Shown here: one piece after another, positions 6,872 to 15,649 of the stretch
How positions within the stretch are numbered: position 1 is the stretch's first letter
Layout: each line of letters begins with the position of its first letter
Assembly: GCA_029262375.1 (NCBI GenBank)
Contig: JAJCZM010000007.1
Span: 124,001 to 188,000, forward strand
Length of the DNA: 64,000 nt
Source: Deltaproteobacteria bacterium
GTDB lineage: Bacteria > Desulfobacterota > Binatia > UBA1149 > SPBQ01
Direction: 5' to 3'
Made by a program: the position numbers and the translations under genes
The notes under the pieces: generated by a model
Database searches by the model: none
What the model was told of the DNA's origin: nothing
The model's input: only the letters and a program-made list of their open reading frames with translations

Positions 6872-8080
6872 GTGAAAGATTTCGCAATCAGGACATTGAT
6901 AGGCGTGCTCAGCATAGCCGTAACGATAGCGCTGGCCGCTCCGTACGAAGTACAAGCAGGAAAAGGTGACAGCGGTAGTGGACGCCAAAAGCGCGCGTCC
7001 GATAGCGACAAGAGCAAGAGCAAAGGCGACTCCGACAAAGGCAAGCGTGGTGGCGATTCTCACAAACGCAGCGCGTCTTCGAGCAAGAGCGGCTCGGCAT
7101 CGAAGGGCAAAAGCGCATCCGACCGTGGCAACGACCCAGTCGCGAAAGGCGGCGGCAACGGCTTCGGACGCGGCGGCAACCCCGACAAATCTTCAGGCAA
7201 AACCTCTGGCGACTCCGGCAGAGGTTCCGGCAAAGGCTCCGGCAAGAATGCCGGAGCATCGCCGAAGGGCGACCACGGCGACAGCGGACGCGGTGGCAGC
7301 GCAAAGAGCGGCGGCCACGGCAAAGCCGGCGGCGCAGGTGACGGATCGGCCGGCGGCAAAGGCACGGTCAGCGCAGGCAGCAGCGGATCAAGACGCGGTG
7401 GCGGCGGTTTTGGTAACGGAGGCGGTTCGAAGAGCAGCGGTGTAGGCGGATCAGCCGGCGGTGGCAGCGGTCGATCCGGCGGGTCAGGCGGGTCAGGTGG
7501 CTCCGGTAAGTCCGGTGGCGGTTCGGTCAGCGGTGGCGGTGGCGGTGGCGGACGATCCGGCGGTTCCGGCGGTTCCGGCGGCTCGGGTAGCGGATTGGTC
7601 AGCGGCGGAGGCGGCGGAAAGTCCGGCGGTTCAGGCGGTGGCTCAGTCAGCGGCGGAGGCGGCGGAAAATCCGGCGGTTCAGGCGGCGGCTCAGTCAGCA
7701 GCGGAGGCGGCGGAAGATCCGGCGGTGCAGGCGGCGGCTCGGTCGGCGGCGGAGGCGGCGGAAAATCCGGCGGTGCAGGCGGCGGCTCGGTCAGCGGCGA
7801 CGGCGGAAAATCCGGCGGCAAGGGTGGCGGCGGTGTCAAAGGCGGCGGCGGAAAAGGCGGCGGCCGGGGTGGCGGAATCGTCAAAGGCGGCGGAGGCGGG
7901 CAAGGCGGTCACGGCGTTCCCGAACTCGACCCCGGTTCCGCGGCCAGCGCCATCACGCTTCTACTCGGTGGTGCAGCGATCGCGCTCGAGCGACGACGCT
8001 ACCTGATGAAAGACCTCGAGGATCTCGCCAAGAACGACGAAGGCGATTCCAACGAAGACGACCACACGCCGCAGGCGTAG
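6872..8080 (+). CDS. Gly/Ser-rich exported protein with PEP-CTERM-like (VPELDPGS) tail
   Basis: GTG 6872 is chosen over an upstream ATG because it has GGAGAG at good spacing and gives a normal signal peptide (VKDFAIRTLIGVLSIAVTIALA, cut near residue 30). The mature protein begins with a Lys/Ser/Asp-rich stretch. From about residue 100 to 345 it is nearly all GGGSGG/KSGG-type repeats. At residue 349 VPELDPGS begins, followed by a hydrophobic helix (ASAITLLLGGAAIAL) and ERRR, the three-part layout of PEP-CTERM-type sorting signals. Such tails are processed by exosortase-like membrane enzymes, and the proteins enter the matrix or cell surface. Unusually, about 25 acidic hydrophilic residues follow the arginines. 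No exosortase is in the window. Confidence 0.75.
   Translation: MKDFAIRTLIGVLSIAVTIALAAPYEVQAGKGDSGSGRQKRASDSDKSKSKGDSDKGKRGGDSHKRSASSSKSGSASKGKSASDRGNDPVAKGGGNGFGRGGNPDKSSGKTSGDSGRGSGKGSGKNAGASPKGDHGDSGRGGSAKSGGHGKAGGAGDGSAGGKGTVSAGSSGSRRGGGGFGNGGGSKSSGVGGSAGGGSGRSGGSGGSGGSGKSGGGSVSGGGGGGGRSGGSGGSGGSGSGLVSGGGGGKSGGSGGGSVSGGGGGKSGGSGGGSVSSGGGGRSGGAGGGSVGGGGGGKSGGAGGGSVSGDGGKSGGKGGGGVKGGGGKGGGRGGGIVKGGGGGQGGHGVPELDPGSAASAITLLLGGAAIALERRRYLMKDLEDLAKNDEGDSNEDDHTPQA
7400..7910 (+). repeat. Degenerate Gly-rich coding repeats
   Basis: GGCGG-based units encode (G)nKSGGxGGGSVSGGGG-type repeats of about 16-18 codons, for example near 7612, 7660, 7708 and 7756. Adjacent units are nearly identical in DNA, so copy number is likely to vary between strains and assembly here may be fragile. 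Confidence 0.8.
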
Positions 8081-8116
8081 GCTGTCACTGAAAGGCAACA
8101 CAGATTCATCCCAGTA

Positions 8117-8179
8117 CCGAACCCGTAGCGGGGGCCGATCGAGCCGGAGTTGCTCGGCAAACCACCACTACGGGTTCGG
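8117..8179. other. Long-range inverted repeat with inner hairpin
   Basis: CCGAACCCGTAG (8117-8128) is exactly complementary to CTACGGGTTCGG (8168-8179). The 39-nt interior holds a second small stem (CGAGC/GCTCG around CGGAGTT). It lies in the 169-bp gap between the Gly-rich gene and the opposing TetR gene. It may be a terminator, or a structured 3' element of the Gly-rich mRNA. Confidence 0.5.
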
Positions 8180-8249
8180 ACACATCACAACGAACGCAGA
8201 CGAGTTCGCATTCAAATTCTAAGAGTCCAATTCTGAGAGAGTGGGTCGG

Positions 8250-8861
8250 CTAGCGGCGGGCGCCGGCGATCGCGGTTCGCAACGCGTAACGCATGACTTC
8301 GCTCGTTCGATCGCGCCCGAGTCGCTGATCTGTACGAAGTCGATCCCAGGCTTCGAACGACGATAAGGTGTCGAGCATCTCGAGAAGCTCGCCGGTCTTA
8401 CCGTCGAGTTCCGCACGCAACGTCTGCTTGAGTTGGTCGCGATGCCAGATGTCCAGACGCGTATGCCCGGAGCGGATCGCGCTCGAGGTGTCGCGAAACA
8501 CCCGCGCCGATCGCCGAAACGGCGCCACTCTCTCGTAAACGACAATGCGACGCGCGATGAGTTGTTCGATTCTCTCATCGAGGTCGCCGACAATCGGACT
8601 GTTGTCGGCAAGCGGAACGATCTCGTCCTCGACGCGCTCCGAGATCGTGCGGAAGAGCCCGTCGAGATCGTCGAAGTGACGGAAGACGGAGCGCACGCCG
8701 ACACCGGCCTCTACGGCAATTCGATCGGCGGTCGGTGACATGTCACCGCCGCGCACCAGACGAATGGCAGCGTCCACGATCGCATCGCGATTGCGAGCGC
8801 CGCGGGCGACACGCCCATCTACGGGCTTCTCGTCGATCTCTTTACCGGCGTTGACCGTCAC
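8250..8861 (-). CDS. TetR/AcrR family transcriptional regulator
   Basis: The 203-residue regulator starts at GTG 8861. The N-terminal helix-turn-helix is clear (RDAIVDAAIRLVRGGDMSPT, then AGVGVRSVFRHFDDLDGLF, residues about 25-70). The C-terminal ligand domain is all helical, with no recognisable family signature. TetR proteins are usually repressors released by a small ligand. It starts 28 bp after the stop of the aldolase gene on the same strand, so it may be co-transcribed with that gene. The ligand and operator are unknown; nothing ties it directly to the KstR-like sites at 2905-2930. Confidence 0.85.
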   Translation of the reverse strand: MTVNAGKEIDEKPVDGRVARGARNRDAIVDAAIRLVRGGDMSPTADRIAVEAGVGVRSVFRHFDDLDGLFRTISERVEDEIVPLADNSPIVGDLDERIEQLIARRIVVYERVAPFRRSARVFRDTSSAIRSGHTRLDIWHRDQLKQTLRAELDGKTGELLEMLDTLSSFEAWDRLRTDQRLGRDRTSEVMRYALRTAIAGARR

Positions 8862-8888
8862 TTCTTCACCGCGATCCGTTTCGAGACT

Positions 8889-9896
8889 TCAGACCTGCTC
8901 CATCAGCGAGTCGTAGAAATCGACGATACTTTGCCTGTCGTCAATGGGCTTATCCAGATGTCCGATGGCGGCACGCGGGTGCTGGTTCATCTGCCCCGTC
9001 AGCATGTACGAGAGATCAAAGCCCCAAGGCATCGACGCCTGCAACGGATCGATGTGGTTCTCGATACAGTTGAGAATCGGTCGCAACCGATAGCGCGGAT
9101 TCTTCAGGAATCCGAGAAGCAATTCGATCGGGCAATTGCCGGCCCCACGACCCAGCCCGCTGCAGGTCGCGTCAAGATAGTTGGCACCGTTGATGATCGC
9201 CTCGATCGTATTCGCGTATGCGAGTTGCTGATTGTTGTGCGCGTGAATTCCGACTTCCTTGCCGGCCGCGCGCGCCACCTCCACGTACTTGGTGGTGAGC
9301 TTACGGACGTCCTCAGTGTAGAACGAACCAAAGCTATCTACGAGGTAGATCGTACTTGCCGGAGAGTTAGCCAACAGCGCCAACGCTTCGTCGAGATCGC
9401 TTTCCGCGACAGTCGAGACCGCCATGATGTTGATGCCGACTTCGTAGCCCAACGAATGCGCATGCTCGAGCATGTCGATCGCCACCGGGAGCTGGTGAAT
9501 GTAGGTCGCAACGCGAATCAGGTCGAGAACCGACTCGTTGGCCGGCAACAGATCTTCCTTGTAATCGCACTTCTCGGCGTCGGCCATGGCCGACAATTTC
9601 AGTTGCGTCGGGTTGTCACCGACGATGCGACGCATGTCGTCTTCGTTGCAATGCTTCCAGGGTCCGAACTTGTCTTTCGGGAACTGATGCACCGAGTTCT
9701 TGTAGCCGAGTTCCATGTAGTCGACGCCGGCGGCAACACACGTGTCGTAGACGCCCTTGACGACGGAATCGTCGAAGCGGTGGTCGTTCATCAAACCACC
9801 GTCGCGGATGGTGCAGTCGAGCACCTTGATTTCGGGCCGGTAGGTAATCCAGGTGCCCTTGTCGGTGCCGGATTTCTGGCTGCCGTTGTCGCTCAT
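8889..9896 (-). CDS. DRE-TIM metallolyase / HMG-CoA lyase-like aldolase
   Basis: The 335-residue protein carries the DRE-TIM signature VLDCTIRDGG near residue 25, which gives a metal and substrate Arg/Asp. It also carries the paired metal histidines in GIHAHNN near residue 218. These define the family of HMG-CoA lyase, isopropylmalate synthase and 4-hydroxy-2-oxovalerate aldolase, which cleave or form C-C bonds with a divalent metal. The exact reaction cannot be assigned. ATG 9896 is chosen; a TTG 33 bp upstream is in frame and follows no better signal. It is followed closely by a TetR gene. A KDPG-type aldolase precedes it, suggesting catabolism of a sugar acid or oxo-acid. Confidence 0.8.
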   Translation of the reverse strand: MSDNGSQKSGTDKGTWITYRPEIKVLDCTIRDGGLMNDHRFDDSVVKGVYDTCVAAGVDYMELGYKNSVHQFPKDKFGPWKHCNEDDMRRIVGDNPTQLKLSAMADAEKCDYKEDLLPANESVLDLIRVATYIHQLPVAIDMLEHAHSLGYEVGINIMAVSTVAESDLDEALALLANSPASTIYLVDSFGSFYTEDVRKLTTKYVEVARAAGKEVGIHAHNNQQLAYANTIEAIINGANYLDATCSGLGRGAGNCPIELLLGFLKNPRYRLRPILNCIENHIDPLQASMPWGFDLSYMLTGQMNQHPRAAIGHLDKPIDDRQSIVDFYDSLMEQV

Positions 9897-10009
9897 GATC
9901 TGGAAGTTCGCTCCTAAGTTGATGTCCAAATCGCCATGCGAAAACGCAGGCTTAGACAGGTTTCAGCAGGTTTAGGTCAGACCGGCTCTTGCAGCAAGGC
10001 ACTGGCAGC

Positions 10010-10034
10010 CCCGTCTCGGCCTTCCCCAGACGGG
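10010..10034 (-). terminator. Hairpin after the KDPG-aldolase-like gene
   Basis: CCCGTCT (10010-10016) pairs perfectly with AGACGGG (10028-10034) across an 11-nt loop. It sits 41 bp beyond the stop codon of the gene at 10075-10734. No T-tract is seen, so termination strength is uncertain. Confidence 0.45.
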
Positions 10035-10074
10035 ACGCAAACGGGCATTTCCTGACTTCCCGGCAGGCAGCGAC

Positions 10075-10734
10075 CTAGCCGACGGTCGATGCGTGGCCGT
10101 GGTATGCACCCACGAGCGCCGCGACTTTTCGCCCGATTTCGTCCATGCGCCGCTGCGCGAGCAGCGCTGCAGAGAAGACCGAGCCGCCGAAGGCCACGGC
10201 GTCGGCGCCACAGGCGAAGAACTCCGACATGTTGGACTCGCCCACGCCGCCGCAGGCGAGCAGCTCGACGTCCTCAAACGGTCCTTTCACTTCGCGAAAA
10301 TATTCGGGACCGAAGAACTTCGCCGGGAAGACCTTCACCATCGTCGCTCCGGCCAGCCACGCGGCGTGGATCTCCTGGGGGGTAAGCGCCCCAGGAAACA
10401 CCGGCAGTCCCGCGGCACGCGCGCGCTCGACAACATCCGCCACCAACGTGGGAAGTACGATGAATCCCGCACCGGCGTTCATGGCCGCGTCCAATCGCTC
10501 GGTCGTGATCACCGTACCCGCACCGATCATGAGACGGTCACCGGCAACCTCGCGCGCACGTGCAATCATCGCCGCCGCGTCCGGCGTGTTCATCGCGATC
10601 TCCAACGTCTCCAGCCCGGCACCGACGAGCGTCTCCACGAGCGGCGCGATGACGTCTACGTCGCCGCCGCGCAGGATCCCCATCACCGGCAAGCGCTTGA
10701 AGCGCGCGATGTTCATGACCTGTGAAGCGTGCAT
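10075..10734 (-). CDS. KDPG/KHG-type aldolase
   Basis: The 219-residue class I aldolase matches the 2-dehydro-3-deoxy-phosphogluconate/4-hydroxy-2-oxoglutarate aldolase family over its whole length. Landmarks are VMGILRGGD near residue 17, LEIAMNT with the catalytic Glu near residue 45, GAGTVIT, the Schiff-base Lys in ATMVKVFPAKFFGPEYF near residue 137, and LLACGGV. It would cleave a 2-keto-3-deoxy sugar acid (phosphate) to pyruvate plus an aldehyde. The EamA transporter gene lies just upstream on the same strand. An in-frame ATG at 10716 is an alternative start. The substrate is not decided by sequence. Confidence 0.88.
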   Translation of the reverse strand: MHASQVMNIARFKRLPVMGILRGGDVDVIAPLVETLVGAGLETLEIAMNTPDAAAMIARAREVAGDRLMIGAGTVITTERLDAAMNAGAGFIVLPTLVADVVERARAAGLPVFPGALTPQEIHAAWLAGATMVKVFPAKFFGPEYFREVKGPFEDVELLACGGVGESNMSEFFACGADAVAFGGSVFSAALLAQRRMDEIGRKVAALVGAYHGHASTVG

Positions 10735-10789
10735 CGATTACCAACAGTGCGCGGAGACGATTCCTGAGTCCACAGGCGCGTTCGTGGGC

Positions 10790-11881
10790 TCACGGCGACG
10801 TCGCGTCTGAGGCAAGCGCGATCATCAGCGCCCCACCGACGACCATGCACGCGCCCCCGAGGCCGATCCAGGTAATCGGTTCCGGAGCCATGAGATCGGG
10901 CGCCACCGCGTGGACCAGCGGAATCACCGCCAAAGTGCCCAATGGAACGATCGAAAGCACCGCGCTCACGCGAGACGCCTCTAGGTGACTGAGCGCCTCG
11001 GCGAACGTGCCGTAGGCGATCAACATGTTCGCGATACAAAACACGAGCGCGGCGATTTGCGCACCGCTGAGGTCGGCAACGCTGCCGAAATCGGCCATCG
11101 GTGCGAAGATCACCGTCGCGCCCAAATAGATGCACAGCATCACCGACGGAGACGTCATCGAATTGAGCAGCTGCTTTTGCGCCAATCCATAGGCAGCCCA
11201 CGCTACAGCGGCCGTCACGATGAAGAACACGCCGCTATAGAAAGACGAGAAGTCGGACAACAGATTGCCGATCTGATCGCGCGAGAATACGAGCAACCCC
11301 GTCACCATGATCGCCAAACCGATCCACTGAAGTGGGCCGAAACGCTCCTTGAAGACCCAAATCCCGCCGACGGCGAGCAGCACCGGCGCAATCTGAATCA
11401 CGACCTGCGCGGTAGACGCGTTCGTTCGATCGAGCCCTATGACGTAGCACGCGTAGTTGGCGGAAAGGCACGCGATCGCGACGGCGAGCAGGGTCCAGGT
11501 TGGACGACTGAGACTGCGCAGGTCGGGCAACCCGCCGCGAATCGCGAGCAGACCGCCGAGGAGTACTCCGGCAGAAGCGAATCGGTACCAAGTCAGCGTC
11601 AATGCGTCCATGCCGACGAGCACGATCTTGAGCGCGATCGGAAGCACGGCCCACAGCGAGACGGTGATCAGGACGAGGACGAGGCCGAGGCCCGTGCGTC
11701 CGCTTACCTGATGAAGCCCGGAAGCAGCCGGTGCACGGTGATCACCGACTGCGTGGATGGCAGCCAGCGTACCGCCTCCGCCCGGAGTGACGGCTTCTGC
11801 CGCGACATGCGCGTCAGTCACATCAGCCGCGCGATGCGCGTTCTTTGTGGCGCGGGGGCGCGAGGGGTCGTGTTCGTGCAT
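10790..11881 (-). CDS. EamA/DMT-superfamily transporter
   Basis: This ten-helix drug/metabolite transporter contains two EamA repeats. The first covers about LGLVLVLITVSLWAVLPIAL to LLVFSRDQI, and the second SGVFFIVTAAVAWAAYGLA to the end. The long open frame upstream (to 12235) is mostly low-quality and overlaps the diverging exported-protein gene. I therefore place the start at ATG 11881 (363 residues), with ATG 11953 as an alternative; neither has a good Shine-Dalgarno. About 60 hydrophilic residues precede the first helix. Members export or import amino acids, sugars or other metabolites. Location upstream of a KDPG-type aldolase hints at a sugar-acid or related solute. Confidence 0.8.
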   Translation of the reverse strand: MHEHDPSRPRATKNAHRAADVTDAHVAAEAVTPGGGGTLAAIHAVGDHRAPAASGLHQVSGRTGLGLVLVLITVSLWAVLPIALKIVLVGMDALTLTWYRFASAGVLLGGLLAIRGGLPDLRSLSRPTWTLLAVAIACLSANYACYVIGLDRTNASTAQVVIQIAPVLLAVGGIWVFKERFGPLQWIGLAIMVTGLLVFSRDQIGNLLSDFSSFYSGVFFIVTAAVAWAAYGLAQKQLLNSMTSPSVMLCIYLGATVIFAPMADFGSVADLSGAQIAALVFCIANMLIAYGTFAEALSHLEASRVSAVLSIVPLGTLAVIPLVHAVAPDLMAPEPITWIGLGGACMVVGGALMIALASDATSP

Positions 11882-12056
11882 GGTGAGGTGGCGCGAGTAT
11901 CCGCCCGCCCCGCGGGTCCCGCAAGCGACATCCGCGATCTTATATTCCGACATCGGGCATTCGTTGCTTGCAGCTTCGACCGTCAGCCGGATGATACGAA
12001 CTACGCTGACTACACAATCTACTCTAAGTCGGCCGCACCGGAGACCCCAAACAGTA

Positions 12057-13133
12057 ATGCCGCACATCCCCTCCCAGAGACTTGCCCTCGCGCTCATCAT
12101 TTCATCTTTCTTCGTCTTCTTCTCGGTCGCCGCCGCAGCGACTGCCCATGGCGAGGATACCGGCATCAAGACACGCGGACGTCCCGGCGACGCCATCTGC
12201 CGAACGGGAAAGGAGATCCCGAGCACGTTGCGCAAAGAACTCCGTAAACTGAGTGATCAAACCTTCGGCCTGCTCAAGAGCGGGGATACCGACGCACTCT
12301 GGAAAATGGCCGCTCCCAATGCCCACGATCAAATGAGCAAGGAAGTTTTCGCCGCCGACATGAAAACGGTGGCGGAACGCATCGGCACTCGCGTTGAAGA
12401 CGCGCCGGCGAAGATCTACGCGATGACGTTCGACGGCGAGTACGACTCGCTCGCGCTGTGCGGCGCTGAGGACCCCAAATCGAACGCGCATCGGGCGATC
12501 GCGGTGGCTTCGAAGGGCGAAGACGTCGTGTACGTGCTACGCAACACCGTTCAGCCGCCGTTCACCCGTGTGCTCGCGCTGGCCTATCGCAAGGTCGGTA
12601 CCGGCGAAGCGACCTGGCGCTTGTCGAGCGTGCACGCGAGCGCCGTCGCGTTCCATGGCAAGACACACGAGCACTACCTGAAGGAAGCCGAGCAATTCGG
12701 TCACAACAAAGCGCTCGCCCGCTTACTCGTGCTGGAAATCGCGCTCGCGTTCAGCAAGCAAGCGCCGTACGTGAGCAACCGCGCCAGCTACGAGATCGGC
12801 GACGCGTTGAAAAACCTCATGCTGGACGCCGGCGCGGTAAGGCACATCACGCGGTGGCGGATCGACGGCGAGGAGCTACCGATTCTGCAGGTCACTGTCG
12901 TGACGACGCGCACCGGACTGCGACCGCAGATCCTCTACCTTACCGAGCACGCGCTCGACTCTGAGAAAGCCGCAAAGCAGGCGCGAGCGGTCGGCGAGTA
13001 TGTGAGATCGACCTATCCTCAACTCGGGGAGTATTTCGGCGACATGGTCATCGAGGGCGTCGCCAAACCGCTAGAGGAACTCAAACCCGGTTTTCCCAGC
13101 CAGCGCATCATCGCGTCGTTCAAAAGCAAGTAA
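12057..13133 (+). CDS. Exported hypothetical protein
   Basis: I do not recognise this 358-residue protein. It begins with a signal peptide (MPHIPSQRLALALIISSFFV, then FFSVAAAATAHG), so it should be exported. The mature part has helical content such as LRKELRKLSDQTFGLLKSGD, which resembles the lead helix of proteins of the NTF2-like/DUF4864 type, but this is only an impression. ATG 12057 is chosen because it starts exactly at the signal peptide, and the upstream open frame overlaps the opposing transporter gene. It is monocistronic between the diverging EamA gene and RecQ. Confidence 0.7.
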   Translation: MPHIPSQRLALALIISSFFVFFSVAAAATAHGEDTGIKTRGRPGDAICRTGKEIPSTLRKELRKLSDQTFGLLKSGDTDALWKMAAPNAHDQMSKEVFAADMKTVAERIGTRVEDAPAKIYAMTFDGEYDSLALCGAEDPKSNAHRAIAVASKGEDVVYVLRNTVQPPFTRVLALAYRKVGTGEATWRLSSVHASAVAFHGKTHEHYLKEAEQFGHNKALARLLVLEIALAFSKQAPYVSNRASYEIGDALKNLMLDAGAVRHITRWRIDGEELPILQVTVVTTRTGLRPQILYLTEHALDSEKAAKQARAVGEYVRSTYPQLGEYFGDMVIEGVAKPLEELKPGFPSQRIIASFKSK

Positions 13134-13208
13134 GGAGTATCGCCGCTGTAATATCTCTGCGCGATTTCCTGGCGATCCTCGCCGTGTGCGGCTAGCGTGC
13201 TCCGCTCG

Positions 13209-15113
13209 ATGGCCGACTCCTCCGACACCGCACTCGATCTCGACGCCGGCCTTGCCCTACTGGGCTACGAAGGTTTTCGACCCGGCCAGCGTGACGCCAT
13301 CGAGACCTTACTCGAACACCAACGCATGCTGCTGGTCGCGCCGACCGGCGGCGGCAAGAGCCTGACCTACCAACTCCCGGCGGCCCTGCTCTCCGGTACC
13401 ACGCTGGTGATCTCGCCGCTTGTGTCACTCATGCTCGATCAGGTCGATGCACTCACGGCGCGGGGGATCGCGGCGACCTACTTGGCCGCTACCCTCGGTG
13501 CCGAGGAACTTCGTACACGGATGCGTGAGTTGGCCGAGGGCAAGTTCAAGATCGTATACGTTGCCCCGGAGCGCCTCGCGTTCGACGGATTCCGATCCAT
13601 ACTTCATTCGCTCGATTGCCCGCTCATCGCGGTCGACGAAGCCCACTGCATCAGCGAATGGGGTCACGATTTCAGACCCGAGTACATGCAGATCGGTGCG
13701 ATGATTGCCGAGTTTCCCGACGCGCGCGTGCTCGCCTGCACCGCGACGGCGACACCGATCGTGCGCGACGAAATCCTCGCGCGGCTCGGGCTCGGTGCCG
13801 ATAGCCCACAGCTCGTTCATGGATTCGCGCGACCGAATCTCGCGCTACGCGTCGTCGAGGTTCGCTCACGCAAGGACCGAGAAAAGCACGTGGACCTCGC
13901 GTTGGCCGAAACCCTCGATCGGCCGGGCGCCGATCGCGGGACTGCAATCATCTATTCGCCGACACGCAAACTTGCCGAGGAAGAGGCCGCGCGGCTGGCG
14001 AAAGCCGGCTGGACCGCCCACGCCTATCACGCAGGACTGAGCGGCGGCCGCCGCGACAAGGCGCAGCGCGAGTTTCTCGAAGGACGTGCTGAAGTCGTCG
14101 TCGCAACGAACGCATTCGGTATGGGAATCGATCGTGCCGACGTCCGGCTGGTCGCACACCTCGCACCGCCCGGTTCGGTAGAAGCGTACTACCAAGAAGT
14201 CGGGCGCGCCGGCCGCGACGGAGAAGATGCCGTCGGCATGCTCGCCCTCGCGTCAGGCGATATGCCCATGCGCCGTCATCTGATCGAAATGGATGTAGAC
14301 GGACGCGCGCCGGACCCCGAGCAAGTCCGCCATCGATGGAATCTCTTTCTCGAACTGATGCGCTGGGCCGAAGGCGGAAGCTGTCGCCACGATGCGATTC
14401 TTCGCTATTTCGGCGATGAGGAAGAAACACTCGCCGGCTGCGGACGTTGCGACAACTGCACCAGCCTCGACAACGGCCAAGGCGCGGACCCCGAAGAGAC
14501 GTCACTGATCGTGCGCAAGGCGCTCAGCGCCGTAGCGCGAATTCACGGCCGCTTCGGCCTGCAGGCGGCAGCCAAACTACTGCGCGGCGCCGACGACGCA
14601 CGCCTCAGTGCTGCGGGCCTCACCGAAACGAAGACGTTCGGGATCCTTTCGGACCGCAGCGACGACTGGCTCGTTCGATTGCTCAGGCGCTGTGTCACGG
14701 CGGGCTGGGTGGATTTCCACGGTGGAGACCGACCGGTCGTCATCCTCACCGAAGAAGGCGCGGCGGTAATGCAGGACAAACACCCTGCGCGCATACTTCT
14801 TCCGTCCGAGCGCAGCGCGTCCGACAAGCTCGCGGCAGGTACCGGCGTACGGGCCAAATCGACAATCTCTTACGATGACCTCGACGAGGCCGGGCGCGAC
14901 CTCTTCGAGGCGCTTCGCAAGCACAGGCTCACGCTCGCCCAAACGGAAAGCGTACCGCCCTACGTCATCGCCAGCGATCGTGCGCTGCGCGACATCGCAC
15001 TGCTCAAGCCCAGGACGCTCGACGAACTCGAACTCGCGCACGGTATCGGCCCGAGCAAGGCCGAGAAGTACGGCGTCGGCCTGCTCGATGTCGTGTCCGA
15101 ACACAACGCATAG
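13209..15113 (+). CDS. recQ: ATP-dependent DNA helicase RecQ
   Basis: The 634-residue protein has the full RecQ layout. Walker A is APTGGGKS with Lys50, the DExH box is AVDEAHCISEWGHDFRPEY near residue 145, and motif VI is in YYQEVGRAGRDG. The RQC zinc site has Cys residues in GSCRHDAILRYFGDE and CGRCDNC (about residues 390-420), followed by a winged helix. A C-terminal HRDC domain runs from about residue 555 (LFEALRKHRLTLAQ to GIGPSKAEKYG). It unwinds recombination and replication intermediates 3' to 5'. ATG 13209 is preferred; an in-frame GTG lies 12 bp upstream. RecQ is housekeeping and shows no functional link to its neighbours. Confidence 0.95.
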   Translation: MADSSDTALDLDAGLALLGYEGFRPGQRDAIETLLEHQRMLLVAPTGGGKSLTYQLPAALLSGTTLVISPLVSLMLDQVDALTARGIAATYLAATLGAEELRTRMRELAEGKFKIVYVAPERLAFDGFRSILHSLDCPLIAVDEAHCISEWGHDFRPEYMQIGAMIAEFPDARVLACTATATPIVRDEILARLGLGADSPQLVHGFARPNLALRVVEVRSRKDREKHVDLALAETLDRPGADRGTAIIYSPTRKLAEEEAARLAKAGWTAHAYHAGLSGGRRDKAQREFLEGRAEVVVATNAFGMGIDRADVRLVAHLAPPGSVEAYYQEVGRAGRDGEDAVGMLALASGDMPMRRHLIEMDVDGRAPDPEQVRHRWNLFLELMRWAEGGSCRHDAILRYFGDEEETLAGCGRCDNCTSLDNGQGADPEETSLIVRKALSAVARIHGRFGLQAAAKLLRGADDARLSAAGLTETKTFGILSDRSDDWLVRLLRRCVTAGWVDFHGGDRPVVILTEEGAAVMQDKHPARILLPSERSASDKLAAGTGVRAKSTISYDDLDEAGRDLFEALRKHRLTLAQTESVPPYVIASDRALRDIALLKPRTLDELELAHGIGPSKAEKYGVGLLDVVSEHNA

Positions 15114-15231
15114 CGAGCGCTGCAGACTGGTTCCCGGTCGGGGGGGCATGCTAGCTTCTTCTGTGCGAGAAGTGACGACCGCGTTCGAGCTCGGCAACCC
15201 TCGGCCGAACCCGAGCGCCGTCCCCCACACC

Positions 15232-15459
15232 ATGATCACCATATTCCGCATTGCTACGGGTCGAGGGCCCGCCTTCATCGTTCTGTTGTTCGCACTCTTC
15301 ATCGCCGCCGGGCGCACCCACGCTGACGGCGCGAGCGTCCATCGCGGCACTCGCCAGGAATCCTCAGTATCCATCGCCACGCCTGCCGCAACGCCTGCCG
15401 CCACGCCTATCGCAGCGCCTGCCGCCGCACCGGTCGCCGTTCTCGCGGCGAATCGCTAA
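15232..15459 (+). CDS. Small exported Ala/Pro-repeat protein (tentative)
   Basis: This is a possible 75-residue protein. A signal-like start (MITIFRIATGRGPAFIVLLF, then ALFIAAGRTHADG) is followed by about 40 residues ending in imperfect ATPAATPAATPIAAPAAAP repeats. No Shine-Dalgarno is convincing, and the repeat could reflect simple DNA. It would be a short secreted Ala/Pro peptide. A 7-bp hairpin follows at 15486-15504. Confidence 0.4.
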   Translation: MITIFRIATGRGPAFIVLLFALFIAAGRTHADGASVHRGTRQESSVSIATPAATPAATPIAAPAAAPVAVLAANR

Positions 15460-15485
15460 TCGCCGGCAATCTCGCCGCGCCGTGT

Positions 15486-15504
15486 GTCGCAGGCGATCTG
15501 CGAC
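15486..15504 (+). terminator. Short hairpin GTCGCAG/CTGCGAC
   Basis: This is a perfect 7-bp stem with a 5-nt loop, located 26 bp after the small Ala/Pro gene and before the metalloprotease gene. Without a T-tract the terminator call is weak. Confidence 0.35.
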
Positions 15505-15649
15505 CTGCGCCCCACAAACACCGCAGCTCGCGTAAAATTCGCGCAAACTAGGCCTCGCTGCACGCGCTTCGCTTGCGCTCCGCTCGTCGCCGTGGCGAAG
15601 TGAGGCGACGTCGGGCGCACGGCAGCGCCGACTGCAACGGGAGAAGCGG

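Noticed and set aside
7060..7884. Long Pro-rich open frame on the minus strand opposite the Gly-rich gene
   Set aside because: It is the antisense of GGC/GGT-rich codons, which always gives Pro; it has no signal, no SD and no family resemblance.
7400..7910. Repeat array considered as CRISPR
   Set aside because: Units are coding, Gly-rich, unequal and without unique spacers of constant length.
10985..12247. 420-codon open frame on the plus strand
   Set aside because: It is antisense to the EamA transporter, and its product is rich in Arg, His and Gln without structure.
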